From assembly GCA_022841885.1 (NCBI GenBank), contig JALHQP010000011.1:1-56306 (forward strand): 56,306 bases of DNA, in the 5' to 3' direction. Position numbers and translations under genes: made by a program. Shown piece after piece: positions 7,217 to 21,193 of this stretch. This DNA is from Aquincola sp. (lineage in GTDB: Bacteria; Pseudomonadota; Gammaproteobacteria; Burkholderiales; Burkholderiaceae_C). The stretch's first letter is position 1. Every line of letters begins with the position of its first letter. The notes beneath the pieces are model-generated. The model searched no databases. It was not told the origin of the DNA and worked only from the letters and a program-made list of their open reading frames with translations.

Positions 7217-9636
7217 CAACCCAACCAACGCGCCAGCGCGTCCTTCAGCGCGTCGACCAGGATCGGCTTGGTCAGGTGGCCGTCCATGCCGGCCGCCACC
7301 GACTGGTGGCGGTCGGCCTCTCCGGCATGCGCGGTCAGTGCGACGATCGGGAAGCGCGGCAGGCGGCCTTCGGCCTGCAGCGCGCGCAGGCGGCGCGTGG
7401 CCTCGAAGCCGTCCATCACCGGCATCTGCAGGTCCATCAGCACCAAATGCGGCGGTGCCTCGGCGCAGGCCGCGAGCGCGGCGGCACCGTCGGCGGCACC
7501 GACCGGCTCGTGCCCGAGCTGGCGCAGGAACTCCTCGGCGATCAGCAGATTGACCGGGTTGTCCTCGACCACCAGCACGCGCGCGCCGGCGGCCGGCGCC
7601 GCCGCCTCGCGCCCCGGCGCGGCGATATGGCCGCACAGCATGCCGTGAAGGTGGTAAGGCGACACCGGCATCACCGCGATGGCCATGCGCTGCGCGGATG
7701 CCGCCCGCTCGAGTGCCGGCTGGTTCCAGTCCGGACGCACCAGCAGCACGATGCGCGTGGCCGGCAGCGCCGCCCGCACGCGGCCGAGGTCGGCGTCGGC
7801 CACCAGCGCCGACTCCGAGATCACGACCAGGTCGGGCGCCGGATCACGACGCGCGCGTTCGACCAGGGTGTCGAGGTCGGTGCAGCCGTCGTAGGCCCAG
7901 CCCAAACGCGCGATGCGCCCGCCGAGCCAATGCACGCTGGTCACGTCGCGGTACACCAGCCAGACGCGGCCGCTGGACGCCGGCATCGGGGGGCGCGGGT
8001 CCGGCGCCAGCGGCGCCGACCAGGCGAAGACGAAGCTGCTGCCACTGAGGTCGCTGCGCTCGAGGGTGGCGTCGCCGCCCATCGCACGCGCCAGGTGGCG
8101 CGCGATCGCGAGGCCCAGGCCGGTGCCGCCGTGCACCCGCGTCAGGCTGGCGTCGGCCTGCACGAAGGCGTCGAAGACGCGCTCGCGCTGCGCCGCGTCG
8201 ATGCCGGGCCCGCTGTCGTCGACGCGCACCAGCACGCGCGCCCCGCCCTGCCCGTCGGGCATCACCTCGCCGCGCAGCGTGACATGACCATGCCGGGTGA
8301 ACTTGACGGCGTTGCCGGCCAGGTTGGTGACAACCTGGCGCACGCGCGCCGCATCGCCCTCGATCCAGCCCGGCGGCCCGACCCAGTCGTAGCGCATCAG
8401 CAGGCCCTTGCCGCGCGCCTCGGGCATCAGGCCGCGCATCACCTCGGCCAGGGTCTCGGCCACGTCGAAGGGTTCGCGCGCCAACGTCAGGCCGCCGGCC
8501 TCCATGCGCGAGAAGTCGAGCACCTCGTTGATCAGCTGCAGCAACGCACGGCCTGAACTGAGCGCCACCTGCAGGTAGCGCTGCTGCGCCGGCTGCTCGG
8601 CCACCTTGAGCGCCAGTTCGGTCAGGCCGAGCACGCCATTGAGCGGCGTGCGCAACTCGTGGCTCATGTGGGCCAGGAATTCGCTCTTGGCGCGGCTCGC
8701 GCGCTCGGCCTGCTCGCGCTGGCGCTGGGCTTCGGCGAGCGCCGCGTCGAGCTTCTCGGTGCGCTCGGCCACCATGCGGCGCAGGTGGTGGCGGTGCTGC
8801 GCCAGCTCCTCGCGGTCGAGCTGCTGCTGGTGCACGTCGCCGACCATGCCGCTCATGCGCACGCGGCCGTGGCCGTCGGGTTCGGAGCGGCCGCGGCCGC
8901 GGTACCAGCGCCAGCCGCCGTCGGCCTGGCGCAGGCGATAGGTGCTCTCCCAGACGCCCGGCGTCGTCCAGGCGCGCGCGATCTCGGCCTGCAGGCCCGG
9001 CCGGTCGTCCGGATGCACCCAGGACAGGAAGGTCTCGACATCCGGGCAGGGCGTGCCCGGCGCGTAGCCGAGCAGGCGCGAGAAGTTGTCGCTGACGAAG
9101 AAGTCGTCCAATCCCGCCGTGCGCTCGAAGTGGGCCTCGACCGAGGCGTCGAGCGCGCGCTGGTAGCGCTGGGCATGTTCGTGCGCGTCCAGCCGCGCCT
9201 GGCGCTCGGCGTGCACGTCGATCATGGTGCCGATCAGGCGCAGCGGCCGCGCGCTGACCGGGTCGAGCCAGACGCGGCCGAAGGCGCGCGCCCAGCGGTA
9301 GGCGTTGTGCCCGTCGAGGTAGCGCACGTCGTAGCTGAAGGTGCCGCCGCCGCGCAGCGCCGCGCCGTAGGCGAGCTCGAACTCGGCCCGGTCGTCGGTG
9401 TGGATGCGGGCGTTGATCAGCTCGCGGTCGCGCGTGGGCGGCAGGCCGAGCACGCGGAAGAAGCTCGGCGAATACCACATCTCGCCGCTCGCCAGATCGC
9501 GCTCCCAGTAGGCCTGCTCGGAGCCGAGCACGATGCGCAGCGCGCGGCGCATCTCCTCGGTCGAGGCGGCGGCGACCTGCGCTTCGAGCTGCTCGTTCGA
9601 GATCGGCGGCGGTCGTTGCGGAGCTTCTGCAGTCAT
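7216..9636 (-). CDS. Hybrid sensor histidine kinase / response regulator with PAS domains
   Basis: An 806-residue protein without a membrane segment, so a cytosolic sensor. Domains in order: PAS at about 40-140 and 155-270 (second PAS with [10 protein letters not shown] and a YRGRGR strand), a coiled coil at 275-320, and a HisKA domain with phospho-acceptor His326 in [13 protein letters not shown]. The ATPase domain has its N-box at [10 protein letters not shown] (438-447), DDSGPGID and [10 protein letters not shown] receiver-like segment at 556-670 follows, then a full receiver at 685-806 with ED 691-692, phospho-acceptor Asp735 and Lys790. The middle receiver-like part has lost the acidic pocket. 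No partner regulator or output domain is adjacent, so the target is unknown. The stop abuts an intergenic hairpin. Confidence 0.92.
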   Translation of the reverse strand: MTAEAPQRPPPISNEQLEAQVAAASTEEMRRALRIVLGSEQAYWERDLASGEMWYSPSFFRVLGLPPTRDRELINARIHTDDRAEFELAYGAALRGGGTFSYDVRYLDGHNAYRWARAFGRVWLDPVSARPLRLIGTMIDVHAERQARLDAHEHAQRYQRALDASVEAHFERTAGLDDFFVSDNFSRLLGYAPGTPCPDVETFLSWVHPDDRPGLQAEIARAWTTPGVWESTYRLRQADGGWRWYRGRGRSEPDGHGRVRMSGMVGDVHQQQLDREELAQHRHHLRRMVAERTEKLDAALAEAQRQREQAERASRAKSEFLAHMSHELRTPLNGVLGLTELALKVAEQPAQQRYLQVALSSGRALLQLINEVLDFSRMEAGGLTLAREPFDVAETLAEVMRGLMPEARGKGLLMRYDWVGPPGWIEGDAARVRQVVTNLAGNAVKFTRHGHVTLRGEVMPDGQGGARVLVRVDDSGPGIDAAQRERVFDAFVQADASLTRVHGGTGLGLAIARHLARAMGGDATLERSDLSGSSFVFAWSAPLAPDPRPPMPASSGRVWLVYRDVTSVHWLGGRIARLGWAYDGCTDLDTLVERARRDPAPDLVVISESALVADADLGRVRAALPATRIVLLVRPDWNQPALERAASAQRMAIAVMPVSPYHLHGMLCGHIAAPGREAAAPAAGARVLVVEDNPVNLLIAEEFLRQLGHEPVGAADGAAALAACAEAPPHLVLMDLQMPVMDGFEATRRLRALQAEGRLPRFPIVALTAHAGEADRHQSVAAGMDGHLTKPILVDALKDALARWLG

Positions 9637-9659
9637 GCGTGGGAAGGCGCGGACGCGGG

Positions 9660-9704
9660 ACTATAGCCACAGGCCGCAGGTCTTCCGGCGCCGCCACCTA
9701 GAAT
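9660..9704. promoter_or_regulatory. Divergent -10 boxes for the sensor kinase and uvrA
   Basis: In the 97-base gap, TATAGT (9665-9660, minus strand) lies 24 bases before the kinase start and TAGAAT (9699-9704, plus strand) lies 29 bases before uvrA. Both match the sigma-70 -10 consensus at 5 of 6 positions. No good -35 box pairs with either, and no SOS box (CTG-N10-CAG) was recognised. Confidence 0.4.
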
Positions 9705-9733
9705 CTTCGGCCCCCTTCCACGGAGCCTGGCGT

Positions 9734-15364
<5,631 letters not shown>

Positions 15365-15380
15365 GCGACGCAGTCGCGCC

Positions 15381-15911
15381 TCAGCTGCTCCGCGGGGGTG
15401 ACGCCTCCGTGCGCGGGCTCGGCTCGGCGCCGGTAATCAGCCCGAGCGCGCGGCACTGCAGCGCGATCGCATCCTCGTGATCGCCCAGACGGTCGAACAG
15501 GTCGGACACGCGCAGCAGCACCGTCACTTCCCATTGCGGATCGGCCGCATGCTGGGCCAGCTTGGTGGCCTCGAACGCATGGTCGCGCGAGGCATCGCGC
15601 AGGCGGTGCGCGCCGCGCGGCTCGTCTTGCGTGTCCAGGCGCTCGGCACGTTCGAGCGCCAGTTCGGCCAGCGTGCACAGCGCGTCGACGCTGGCGTCCA
15701 CCGCCGACAGGCCGCGCGCCACCGCCAGGCCGCGCTTGGCGTACCAGTCGGCCTCGGCCAGAGCGCCGACGGCGCGGTGGCATCGCGCCACCTGGGCCAG
15801 CACCTGACTCAGGTGCGCCGGCTCGCGTGCCGCTTCGGCCGCGTCGAGCGCGGCCACGGCGGCGCGCAGTTCGCGGCGCGCCACATCGTCTTGCGGCGGG
15901 GAAGCAGTCAT
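15381..15911 (-). CDS. Hypothetical helical (TPR-like) protein
   Basis: A 176-residue soluble protein made almost wholly of alternating Ala/Leu/Arg-rich helices. Segments such as LSQVLAQVARCHRAVGALAEADWYAKRGLAVA and the C-terminal repeat VLLRVSDLFDRLGDHEDAIALQ have the spacing of tetratricopeptide repeats. No catalytic motif or signal peptide is visible. It converges with uvrA, leaving 16 bases between stops, and has no operon partner. The last 15 residues are Pro/Ser-rich and probably disordered. A TPR-type scaffold or chaperone role is only inferred from the helix pattern. Confidence 0.65.
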   Translation of the reverse strand: MTASPPQDDVARRELRAAVAALDAAEAAREPAHLSQVLAQVARCHRAVGALAEADWYAKRGLAVARGLSAVDASVDALCTLAELALERAERLDTQDEPRGAHRLRDASRDHAFEATKLAQHAADPQWEVTVLLRVSDLFDRLGDHEDAIALQCRALGLITGAEPSPRTEASPPRSS

Positions 15912-16024
15912 GGTTCAAGGCCCTGGATGGCTGGATTGAACTCATCCTAGGCAGCCGGGCTGCCGGCGCCTTCCCCGCGGGCCGGGGTGTCCCCACGGGC
16001 AAGGGGTTCCCGGCACCCGCCGTT

Positions 16025-16108
16025 CGTGACCGAAGTCACGCCCTACACTGGCGCCACGGCTCAAGGAAAACCACGGTCTGCCTTGGTGCACGCCGATTTG
16101 ACAATCGG
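16025..16108 (+). promoter_or_regulatory. Two perfect palindromes upstream of the TRAP operon
   Basis: CGTGAC-CGAA-GTCACG (16025-16040) is a 16-bp perfect inverted repeat placed just before TACACT (16044-16049), a possible -10 box. CCGATT-TGAC-AATCGG (16093-16108) is a second 16-bp perfect inverted repeat with different sequence; a perfect TTGACA lies inside it, but no good -10 follows. The sites suggest control by one or two dimeric regulators, none of which is encoded next door. Confidence 0.4.
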
Positions 16109-16157
16109 CACCAGCCTTTCTGTCCCCCTACCTACCGGTCGCCAGGAGAAACCCGCC

Positions 16158-17189
16158 ATGTCCTCTTCCCCGTCCACCGCCCGCCGATCGCTCGTGGTTG
16201 CCGCTGCGCTGCTGGCCGCCGGCAGCGCCGCCCAGGCGCAGACCACGCTGACCGTGTCGAGCTGGCTTTCGCCGACGCACACCTTGTCCGAGACCCAGAA
16301 GGAGTGGTGCGGCCTGATCGAGCAGAAGACCGCCGGCAAGCTCAAGTGCAACATCCTGCCGCGCGCGGTGGCCGCGCCGCCGGGCACCTTCGACGCCGTG
16401 CGCAACGGCCTGGCGGACCTGTCGTACACGGTGCAGGGCTATACGCCGGGCCGCTTCGTCACGACGCAGATGGCCGAGGTGAGCTTCCTCGGCAATTCGT
16501 CGGAGTCGACCTCGGTCGCCTTCCAGCGCATGTACAACAAGTACCCGGCGATCGCCGCCGAGCACCAGGGCGTCAAGGTCATCGCCGTGTTCACCCACGG
16601 CCCGGGCATCGTGTTCAACACCAAGCGCCCGATCGCCAAGGCCGACGACCTGGCCGGCCTGAAGTTCCGCGTCGGCGGCGGCATGGTCAACGAGATCAGC
16701 AAGGCGCTGGGCATGAACGTCACGCTCAAGCCTGCGCCCGAAAGCTACGAGCTGCTGTCGTCCGGCGTGATGGACGGCACCCTGTTTCCGGCCGAGTCGG
16801 TGGAGTCGTTCAAGATCGACAAGGTGATCAAGCACGCCACCACCTTCCCGGGCGGCCTGTACAACACGGCCTTCGTCTTCATGATGAACCAGGCCACCTA
16901 CGACAAGCAGCCGGCCGACGTGAAGAAGGCGATCGACGAGTTGTCGGGCGAGTTCGCGGCGCGCAAGTTCGGCCAGGGCTGGGACAAGGTGGACCGGCGC
17001 GGCTACGCCTTCATGCAGGCCGCCGGCGTGCAGTTCACGAAGGCCGACCCGGCCTTCGTCAAGGCAGTCCAGGACAAGGTCGGCGCGGTCGAGGACCGGT
17101 GGGCGACCGCCGCCGAAGCCAAGGGCCTGAAGGACGCCAAGAAGGTGCTGGCCGAGTACCGCGCCGAGATCAAGAAGCTCGAAAAATAA
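16158..17189 (+). CDS. TRAP transporter periplasmic substrate-binding protein (DctP family)
   Basis: A 343-residue exported protein. The signal peptide covers residues 1-27 (RRSLVVAAALLAAGSAAQAQ, cleavage after AQA). The mature part has the DctP pattern: an early STxxWLSPTHTLSE-like strand, GLADLSYTVQGYTPGRF, then LKFRVGGGMVNEISKALG, where an arginine normally binds a carboxylate, and SSGVMDGTLFPAESVESFKI. It would deliver an organic acid to the membrane subunits encoded directly downstream. GGAG at 16145-16148 supports ATG 16158. The operon is dctP-Q-M type with a 1-base gap to the next gene. The specific substrate, carboxylate or related, cannot be read from the sequence. Confidence 0.92.
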   Translation: MSSSPSTARRSLVVAAALLAAGSAAQAQTTLTVSSWLSPTHTLSETQKEWCGLIEQKTAGKLKCNILPRAVAAPPGTFDAVRNGLADLSYTVQGYTPGRFVTTQMAEVSFLGNSSESTSVAFQRMYNKYPAIAAEHQGVKVIAVFTHGPGIVFNTKRPIAKADDLAGLKFRVGGGMVNEISKALGMNVTLKPAPESYELLSSGVMDGTLFPAESVESFKIDKVIKHATTFPGGLYNTAFVFMMNQATYDKQPADVKKAIDELSGEFAARKFGQGWDKVDRRGYAFMQAAGVQFTKADPAFVKAVQDKVGAVEDRWATAAEAKGLKDAKKVLAEYRAEIKKLEK

Positions 17190-17190
17190 G

Positions 17191-17697
17191 TTGGTTCAGC
17201 GACTGAAGCGAACGCTCGAAGCGCTGTGCGGCGTCCTCGCCGCGACAGCGCTTTTTTCCATCATGGCGCTGACCCTGGTGGACGTGAGCGGGCGCAAGGC
17301 GATCAGCACCTCGGTGCCCGGCTCGCTCGAGCTGACCGAGCTGCTGATGGTGGTGGTGATCTTCGCCGGCCTGCCGCTGGTGTCGCTGCGCGGCGAGCAT
17401 GTGGTGTTCGACTCGCTCGACCCGTTGCTCGAGCGGACGATCCGGCGCGCCCAGGGCCTGGTGGTCGACCTGATCGTCACGGCCCTGCTGGCCGGCATGG
17501 CTTGGCTGATGTGGAGCAAGGCGGGGCAGATGGCCGGCTTCGGCGACACGACGGCGCAGCTGAAGATCCCGCAGTCGCCCTTCGTCTACCTGATGAGCAG
17601 CCTGCTCGGCGTCACCGCGCTGGTGCACCTGCTGCTGGCCTTTGCGCCGACGTCGCACCACCACCCCGGGGTCGACGACGGGGTGGCCTCCCCATGA
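17191..17697 (+). CDS. TRAP transporter small membrane subunit (DctQ family)
   Basis: A 168-residue inner-membrane protein with four hydrophobic helices, as in all DctQ subunits: residues about 10-33, 48-66, 88-108 and 132-152. The family pattern E-hydrophobic-R-GEHVVFDSLDPLLER is present after helix 2. It starts with TTG at 17191, one base after the binding-protein stop; no ATG upstream fits, and the N-terminal RLKRTLEALCG is normal for DctQ. The stop overlaps the next start (ATGA), giving tight coupling. Together with the large subunit it forms the Na+-driven carrier. A His-rich C-terminus (TSHHHP) is a small oddity. Confidence 0.9.
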   Translation: MVQRLKRTLEALCGVLAATALFSIMALTLVDVSGRKAISTSVPGSLELTELLMVVVIFAGLPLVSLRGEHVVFDSLDPLLERTIRRAQGLVVDLIVTALLAGMAWLMWSKAGQMAGFGDTTAQLKIPQSPFVYLMSSLLGVTALVHLLLAFAPTSHHHPGVDDGVASP

Positions 17698-18986
17698 CCG
17701 AAGCGCTGGTCGGCTTCGGCGCCGTGTTCCTGCTCGCGCTGCTGCGCGTGCCGCTGGCCTTCGCGATGGGCCTGGTGGGCTTCCTCGGCCTGGGGCTGAT
17801 GCGCGGCTGGGCCGCCACCGCCGCCAGCGCCGCCCAGGTGGTGTACGAGACCGGGTTCGCCTACACGCTGTCGGTGGTGCCGCTGTTCATCCTGATGGGC
17901 AACTTCGTCGCCAAGGCCGGGCTGGCACAGGAGCTCTACCGCGCCGCCTATGCCTTCATCGGCCACCTGCGCGGCGGCCTGGCGCATGCCACGGTGCTGG
18001 CCTGCGCCGGCTTCGGCGCGATCTGCGGCAGCTCGATCGCCACCGCCGCGACGATGAGCAAGGTGGCCTACCCCTCGATGAAGAAGCTCGGCTACGCCGA
18101 CTACCTGTCCACGGGCGTGATCGCCGCTGGCGGCACGCTGGGCATCATGATCCCGCCGTCGACCATCCTGGTGATCTACGGCATCGTCACCGAGACGCAC
18201 ATCGGCAAGCTGTTCGCGGCCGGCGTGATCCCCGGCCTGCTGTGCGCGGCGATGATGATGGGCGCGGTGGCCTTCATCACCTGGCGCGATCCGTCCGCCG
18301 GGCCGGCCGGCGAGCGCACGCCCTGGGCCGAACGGCTGCGCGCGGTAGGCAACATCTGGGGCGTGGCGCTGCTGGTCGTGCTGGTGCTCGGCGGCATCTA
18401 CGGCGGCGTCTTCACGGCCACGGAAGGCGCGGGCATCGGTGCCTCCGGCGCCTTCTTCTTCGCGCTGGCGCGGCGCGCGCTGACCTGGCGCGCGCTGTTC
18501 GAGGTGCTGGTGGAGAGCGCGCGCACGACGGCGATGCTGTTCACGATCCTGATCGCGGCGATGATGTTCTCGGGCTTCGTCAACTTCACGACCATGCCCA
18601 ACGACCTGAAGGACTGGATCCTGCACCTGGGCCTGCCGCCGCTGGCCATCGTCGGCGCGATGATGGTCATCTACGTGATCCTGGGCACCATCATGGAAGA
18701 GCTGTCGATGGTGCTGCTGACGATTCCGGTGTTCTTCCCGATCGTCGTGCAGCTCGGCTTCGACCCGGTGTGGTTCGGCGTGCTGATCGTGCTGGTAGTG
18801 CAGATCGGCCTGATCTCGCCGCCGGTGGGCATGAACCTGTTCGTGCTCAACGCGCTACTGAAGACCGTGCCGCTGGCGCAGATCTTCCGCGGCGTGTGGC
18901 TGTTCGTCGCCGCGCTGGTCGTGGCGCTGGCCGTGGTGCTCGAAGTTCAGCCGCTGGCGCTTTGGCTGCCCAGCTTCATGAAGTAG
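17694..18986 (+). CDS. TRAP transporter large membrane subunit (DctM family)
   Basis: A 430-residue inner-membrane protein with about twelve hydrophobic segments, full length for DctM. Characteristic stretches are VPLFILMGNFVAKAGL, GAICGSSIATAATMSKVAYP, GGTLGIMIPPSTILVIYGI and, in the second half, LISPPVGMNLFVLN. These form the two inverted elevator-type repeats that carry substrate and sodium. ATG 17694 overlaps the DctQ stop. The gene ends 6 bases before the convergent rhodanese-like gene, and no terminator hairpin is visible between them. As part of a complete P-Q-M set the transporter should be functional. Confidence 0.93.
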   Translation: MTEALVGFGAVFLLALLRVPLAFAMGLVGFLGLGLMRGWAATAASAAQVVYETGFAYTLSVVPLFILMGNFVAKAGLAQELYRAAYAFIGHLRGGLAHATVLACAGFGAICGSSIATAATMSKVAYPSMKKLGYADYLSTGVIAAGGTLGIMIPPSTILVIYGIVTETHIGKLFAAGVIPGLLCAAMMMGAVAFITWRDPSAGPAGERTPWAERLRAVGNIWGVALLVVLVLGGIYGGVFTATEGAGIGASGAFFFALARRALTWRALFEVLVESARTTAMLFTILIAAMMFSGFVNFTTMPNDLKDWILHLGLPPLAIVGAMMVIYVILGTIMEELSMVLLTIPVFFPIVVQLGFDPVWFGVLIVLVVQIGLISPPVGMNLFVLNALLKTVPLAQIFRGVWLFVAALVVALAVVLEVQPLALWLPSFMK

Positions 18987-18992
18987 CGGCGC

Positions 18993-19526
18993 TCAGCCGC
19001 GACGGGCCAGCAGCGCAGGGGCCGTGGTGATGCTGCGGCGCAGCGTCGCCGCAGCCGGTTCGCCTGCGGGTTCGGCCGTCGGCCGCGCCACCAGGTGTTG
19101 CGGCACCGGCCAGCGCGACGTGGCCTGGGCCTGCGTCGGAAGCCCGACGGCCTGCCACTCGTCGATGCCACCGACCAGCCAATGCACCTGGCCGGTCGCC
19201 ACCGGCACCAGCGCCGCGACCAGCGCCTGCGCCCGCGGATCACCCGCGGTGCCGTACACCACCACATCGCGCGACAGGTCGATGCCGGCTGCCGACACCG
19301 CCCGCGCCAGATCCTCGATGGAGCCGCTGCGCTCCCAGTTCCGAAGGTCGGCCCTTGCCGCCCCGGCCACCAGATGGGCGACGCGGCCGGAACGCACGTC
19401 CCAGGCCTGGGCGCCGCGCTCGATGGCGTGGCGTGCCTGGGTGGCACCCAGCGCGTCGGCACGGGCCCACAGCGGGGCCGCCAGGCAGGCTGCGAGGACC
19501 AGCGGGGTGACAGAACGCGACCACAT
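18993..19526 (-). CDS. Exported rhodanese-fold protein lacking the catalytic cysteine
   Basis: A 177-residue protein with a signal peptide at residues 1-24 (SVTPLVLAACLAAPLWARA|DA). The remainder resembles a single rhodanese domain: AWDVRSGRVAHLVAGAARAD at the start, DVVVYGTAGDPRAQALVAAL for the active-site loop and HWLVGGIDEWQAVGLP as the C-terminal signature. In the loop, where active rhodaneses have YCxxGxR, this protein has YGTAGDPR, with Gly92 in place of Cys. It should not transfer sulfur, so a binding or regulatory role is likelier. ATG 19526 was chosen over GTG/TTG starts upstream because it leaves a compact signal peptide. The last 30 residues are Ala/Arg-rich. Confidence 0.75.
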   Translation of the reverse strand: MWSRSVTPLVLAACLAAPLWARADALGATQARHAIERGAQAWDVRSGRVAHLVAGAARADLRNWERSGSIEDLARAVSAAGIDLSRDVVVYGTAGDPRAQALVAALVPVATGQVHWLVGGIDEWQAVGLPTQAQATSRWPVPQHLVARPTAEPAGEPAAATLRRSITTAPALLARRG

Positions 19527-19561
19527 GCCGCCATGGTCGCCAGCGCCCGCCCACCCGTCCA

Positions 19562-19662
19562 ATACCGAATCGTCGGTTCGATATGGCTGGCCGGCATAAG
19601 CCGGCCACGAGCGCGTCCTAAGTAGTTCCCGCCGGGCGCATGCGGCGCGGTCGACCTAGCAT
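19562..19662. promoter_or_regulatory. Inverted repeats and -10-like box between divergent genes
   Basis: The 189-base gap between the rhodanese-like and Bug genes holds ATACCGAA (19562-19569) and TTCGATAT (19577-19584), an inverted repeat with 7 of 8 matches, followed by a perfect hairpin TGGCCGGC-ATAA-GCCGGCCA (19588-19607). TAGCAT at 19657-19662 may be the -10 of the rightward gene. The first repeat looks like an operator; the regulator is unknown. Confidence 0.3.
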
Positions 19663-19715
19663 GGCGCCACTGCGTTCAAGACGCGTCCCGACCCCATCCC
19701 CGCAGGAGACAACCG

Positions 19716-20687
19716 ATGACGAAACACCACCTGATCGCCTTGGCCGCCATGCTCGCCAGCGGCGCTGCCCTGGCCGAATACCCCGACAAGCCGATCACCA
19801 TCGTCGTGCCCTTTGCGGCCGGTGGCCCGACCGACAAGGTCGCACGCGACCTGGGCGTGGCGCTGGGCGCGGCGCTCAAGCAGACCGTGATCATCGAGAA
19901 CGTCGGCGGCGCCGGCGGAACGCTGGGCGCAGCCAAGGTGGCCAAGGCCACACCGGACGGCTACACGCTGCTGCTGCACCACATCGGCATGGCCACCTCG
20001 CCCGGCCTGTACCGCAAGCTGCCATTCAGTGTCGAGAACGACTTCGAATACCTCGGCATGGTCAACGACGTGCCGATGACGCTGGTCGGCCGACCCAACC
20101 TGCCGGCCAACAACTACGCCGAGCTGGTGAAGTGGCTGGAGGCCAACAAGGGCAAGATCAACCTGGCCAATGCCGGCCTCGGTGCCGCCTCGCACCTGTG
20201 CGGCCTGCTGTTCCAGCAGAGCCTGAAGATCGACATGACCACGGTGCCGTACAAGGGCACCGCCCCCGCGATGACCGACCTGCTGGGCGGCCAGGTGGAC
20301 ATCATGTGCGACCAGACCACCAACACGACGACCCAGATCGAAGGTGGCAAGGTCAAGGCCTACGCCGTCACCACGATGAAGCCCCTGACCACGCCGGCGC
20401 TGGCCAAGCTGCCGACGCTGGACAGCCAGGGCCTGAAGGGATTCAACGTCAGCATCTGGCACGGCATGTATGCGCCGAAGGGCACGCCGGCCGCCGTGAT
20501 CGACAAGGTGAACGCGGCACTGCGCACCTCCCTCAAGGACGCTGACTTCATCAAGAAGCAGGAGGCCCTGGGCGCCGTGGTGGTGACCGACGGCCGCCTC
20601 GCACCCGCCGAGCACAAGAAGTTCGTCGCCGCGGAGATCGCCAAGTGGGGCCCGGCGATAAAGGCCGCGGGCCAGTACGCGGATTGA
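19716..20687 (+). CDS. Bug-family periplasmic solute-binding protein
   Basis: A 323-residue exported binding protein of the tripartite tricarboxylate (TctC/Bug) family. The signal peptide is residues 1-20 (LIALAAMLASGAALA|EYP). Diagnostic motifs follow: YPDKPITIVVPFAAGGPTDK, the ligand-loop GAGGTLGAAKVAKATPDGYT and, in the second domain, VPYKGTAPAMTDLLGGQVDIM. Bug proteins bind small carboxylates or amides with water-mediated contacts and are vastly expanded in Burkholderiales, often without adjacent TctA/TctB membrane genes, as here. GGAG lies about 8 bases before ATG 19716. A rho-independent terminator follows. Ligand not predictable. Confidence 0.93.
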   Translation: MTKHHLIALAAMLASGAALAEYPDKPITIVVPFAAGGPTDKVARDLGVALGAALKQTVIIENVGGAGGTLGAAKVAKATPDGYTLLLHHIGMATSPGLYRKLPFSVENDFEYLGMVNDVPMTLVGRPNLPANNYAELVKWLEANKGKINLANAGLGAASHLCGLLFQQSLKIDMTTVPYKGTAPAMTDLLGGQVDIMCDQTTNTTTQIEGGKVKAYAVTTMKPLTTPALAKLPTLDSQGLKGFNVSIWHGMYAPKGTPAAVIDKVNAALRTSLKDADFIKKQEALGAVVVTDGRLAPAEHKKFVAAEIAKWGPAIKAAGQYAD

Positions 20688-20725
20688 CTCGACGCTTCGA
20701 CAGCTCGGTGCTTCGCTGAACTCAG

Positions 20726-20756
20726 CAGGGCCGCCTTGGGCGGCCCTGTCCGTTTT
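20726..20756. terminator. Bidirectional rho-independent terminator
   Basis: CAGGGCCGCC (20726-20735) pairs perfectly with GGCGGCCCTG (20739-20748) across a 3-base loop; TCCGTTTT follows on the plus strand. It separates the Bug gene from the convergent dtd gene, whose stop is at 20758-20756. Confidence 0.85.
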
Positions 20757-21193
20757 CAGGTTCTCAGAGGAATGGTCACCGGGCCGTCGTTGACCAGGTG
20801 CACCTGCATGTCGGCGCCGAACTCGCCCGCTTCGACGGTCAGGCCCGATCCGCGCGCCAGTTCGAGCACGCGCTCGTAGAGCGCCCGGCCCTGCGCCGGC
20901 GGGGCGGCGCCGGTGAAGCTCGGGCGGTTGCCGCCCGAGGTGTCGGCGGCCAGCGTGAACTGCGAGACGATCAAGAGGCCGCCCGCGACGTCCTGCACGC
21001 TGCGGTTCATCTTGCCCGCCTCGTCGCTGAAGATGCGCAGCTTCAGCAGCTTGGCCACCAGACGCTGCGCGGCCGCGTCGTCGTCGGCCGGTTCGGCGCA
21101 GACGAAGACCAGCGCTCCGGCGCCGATCGCACCCACCACGCGGCCCGCCACCTCGACCCGCGCCTCGCGCACGCGCTGCACCAGGGCGATCAC
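20756..21193 (-). CDS. dtd: D-aminoacyl-tRNA deacylase
   Basis: A 145-residue cytosolic enzyme that hydrolyses D-amino acids, and glycine from tRNA-Ala, off mischarged tRNAs, proofreading chirality. Both active-site motifs are intact: [17 protein letters not shown] (the SQFTL motif) and NDGPVTIPL, containing the Gly-cisPro pair that excludes L-amino acids. Length equals that of E. coli Dtd. The start is GTG 21193, fixed by the family N-terminus MIALVQRV; it overlaps the stop of the upstream cation-efflux gene as GTGA, so dtd translation should depend on that gene. Confidence 0.95.
   Translation of the reverse strand: MIALVQRVREARVEVAGRVVGAIGAGALVFVCAEPADDDAAAQRLVAKLLKLRIFSDEAGKMNRSVQDVAGGLLIVSQFTLAADTSGGNRPSFTGAAPPAQGRALYERVLELARGSGLTVEAGEFGADMQVHLVNDGPVTIPLRT

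Noticed and set aside
9637-9733. An SOS (LexA) box upstream of uvrA
   Set aside because: No CTG-N10-CAG with the expected AT-rich centre could be found in the 97-base gap.
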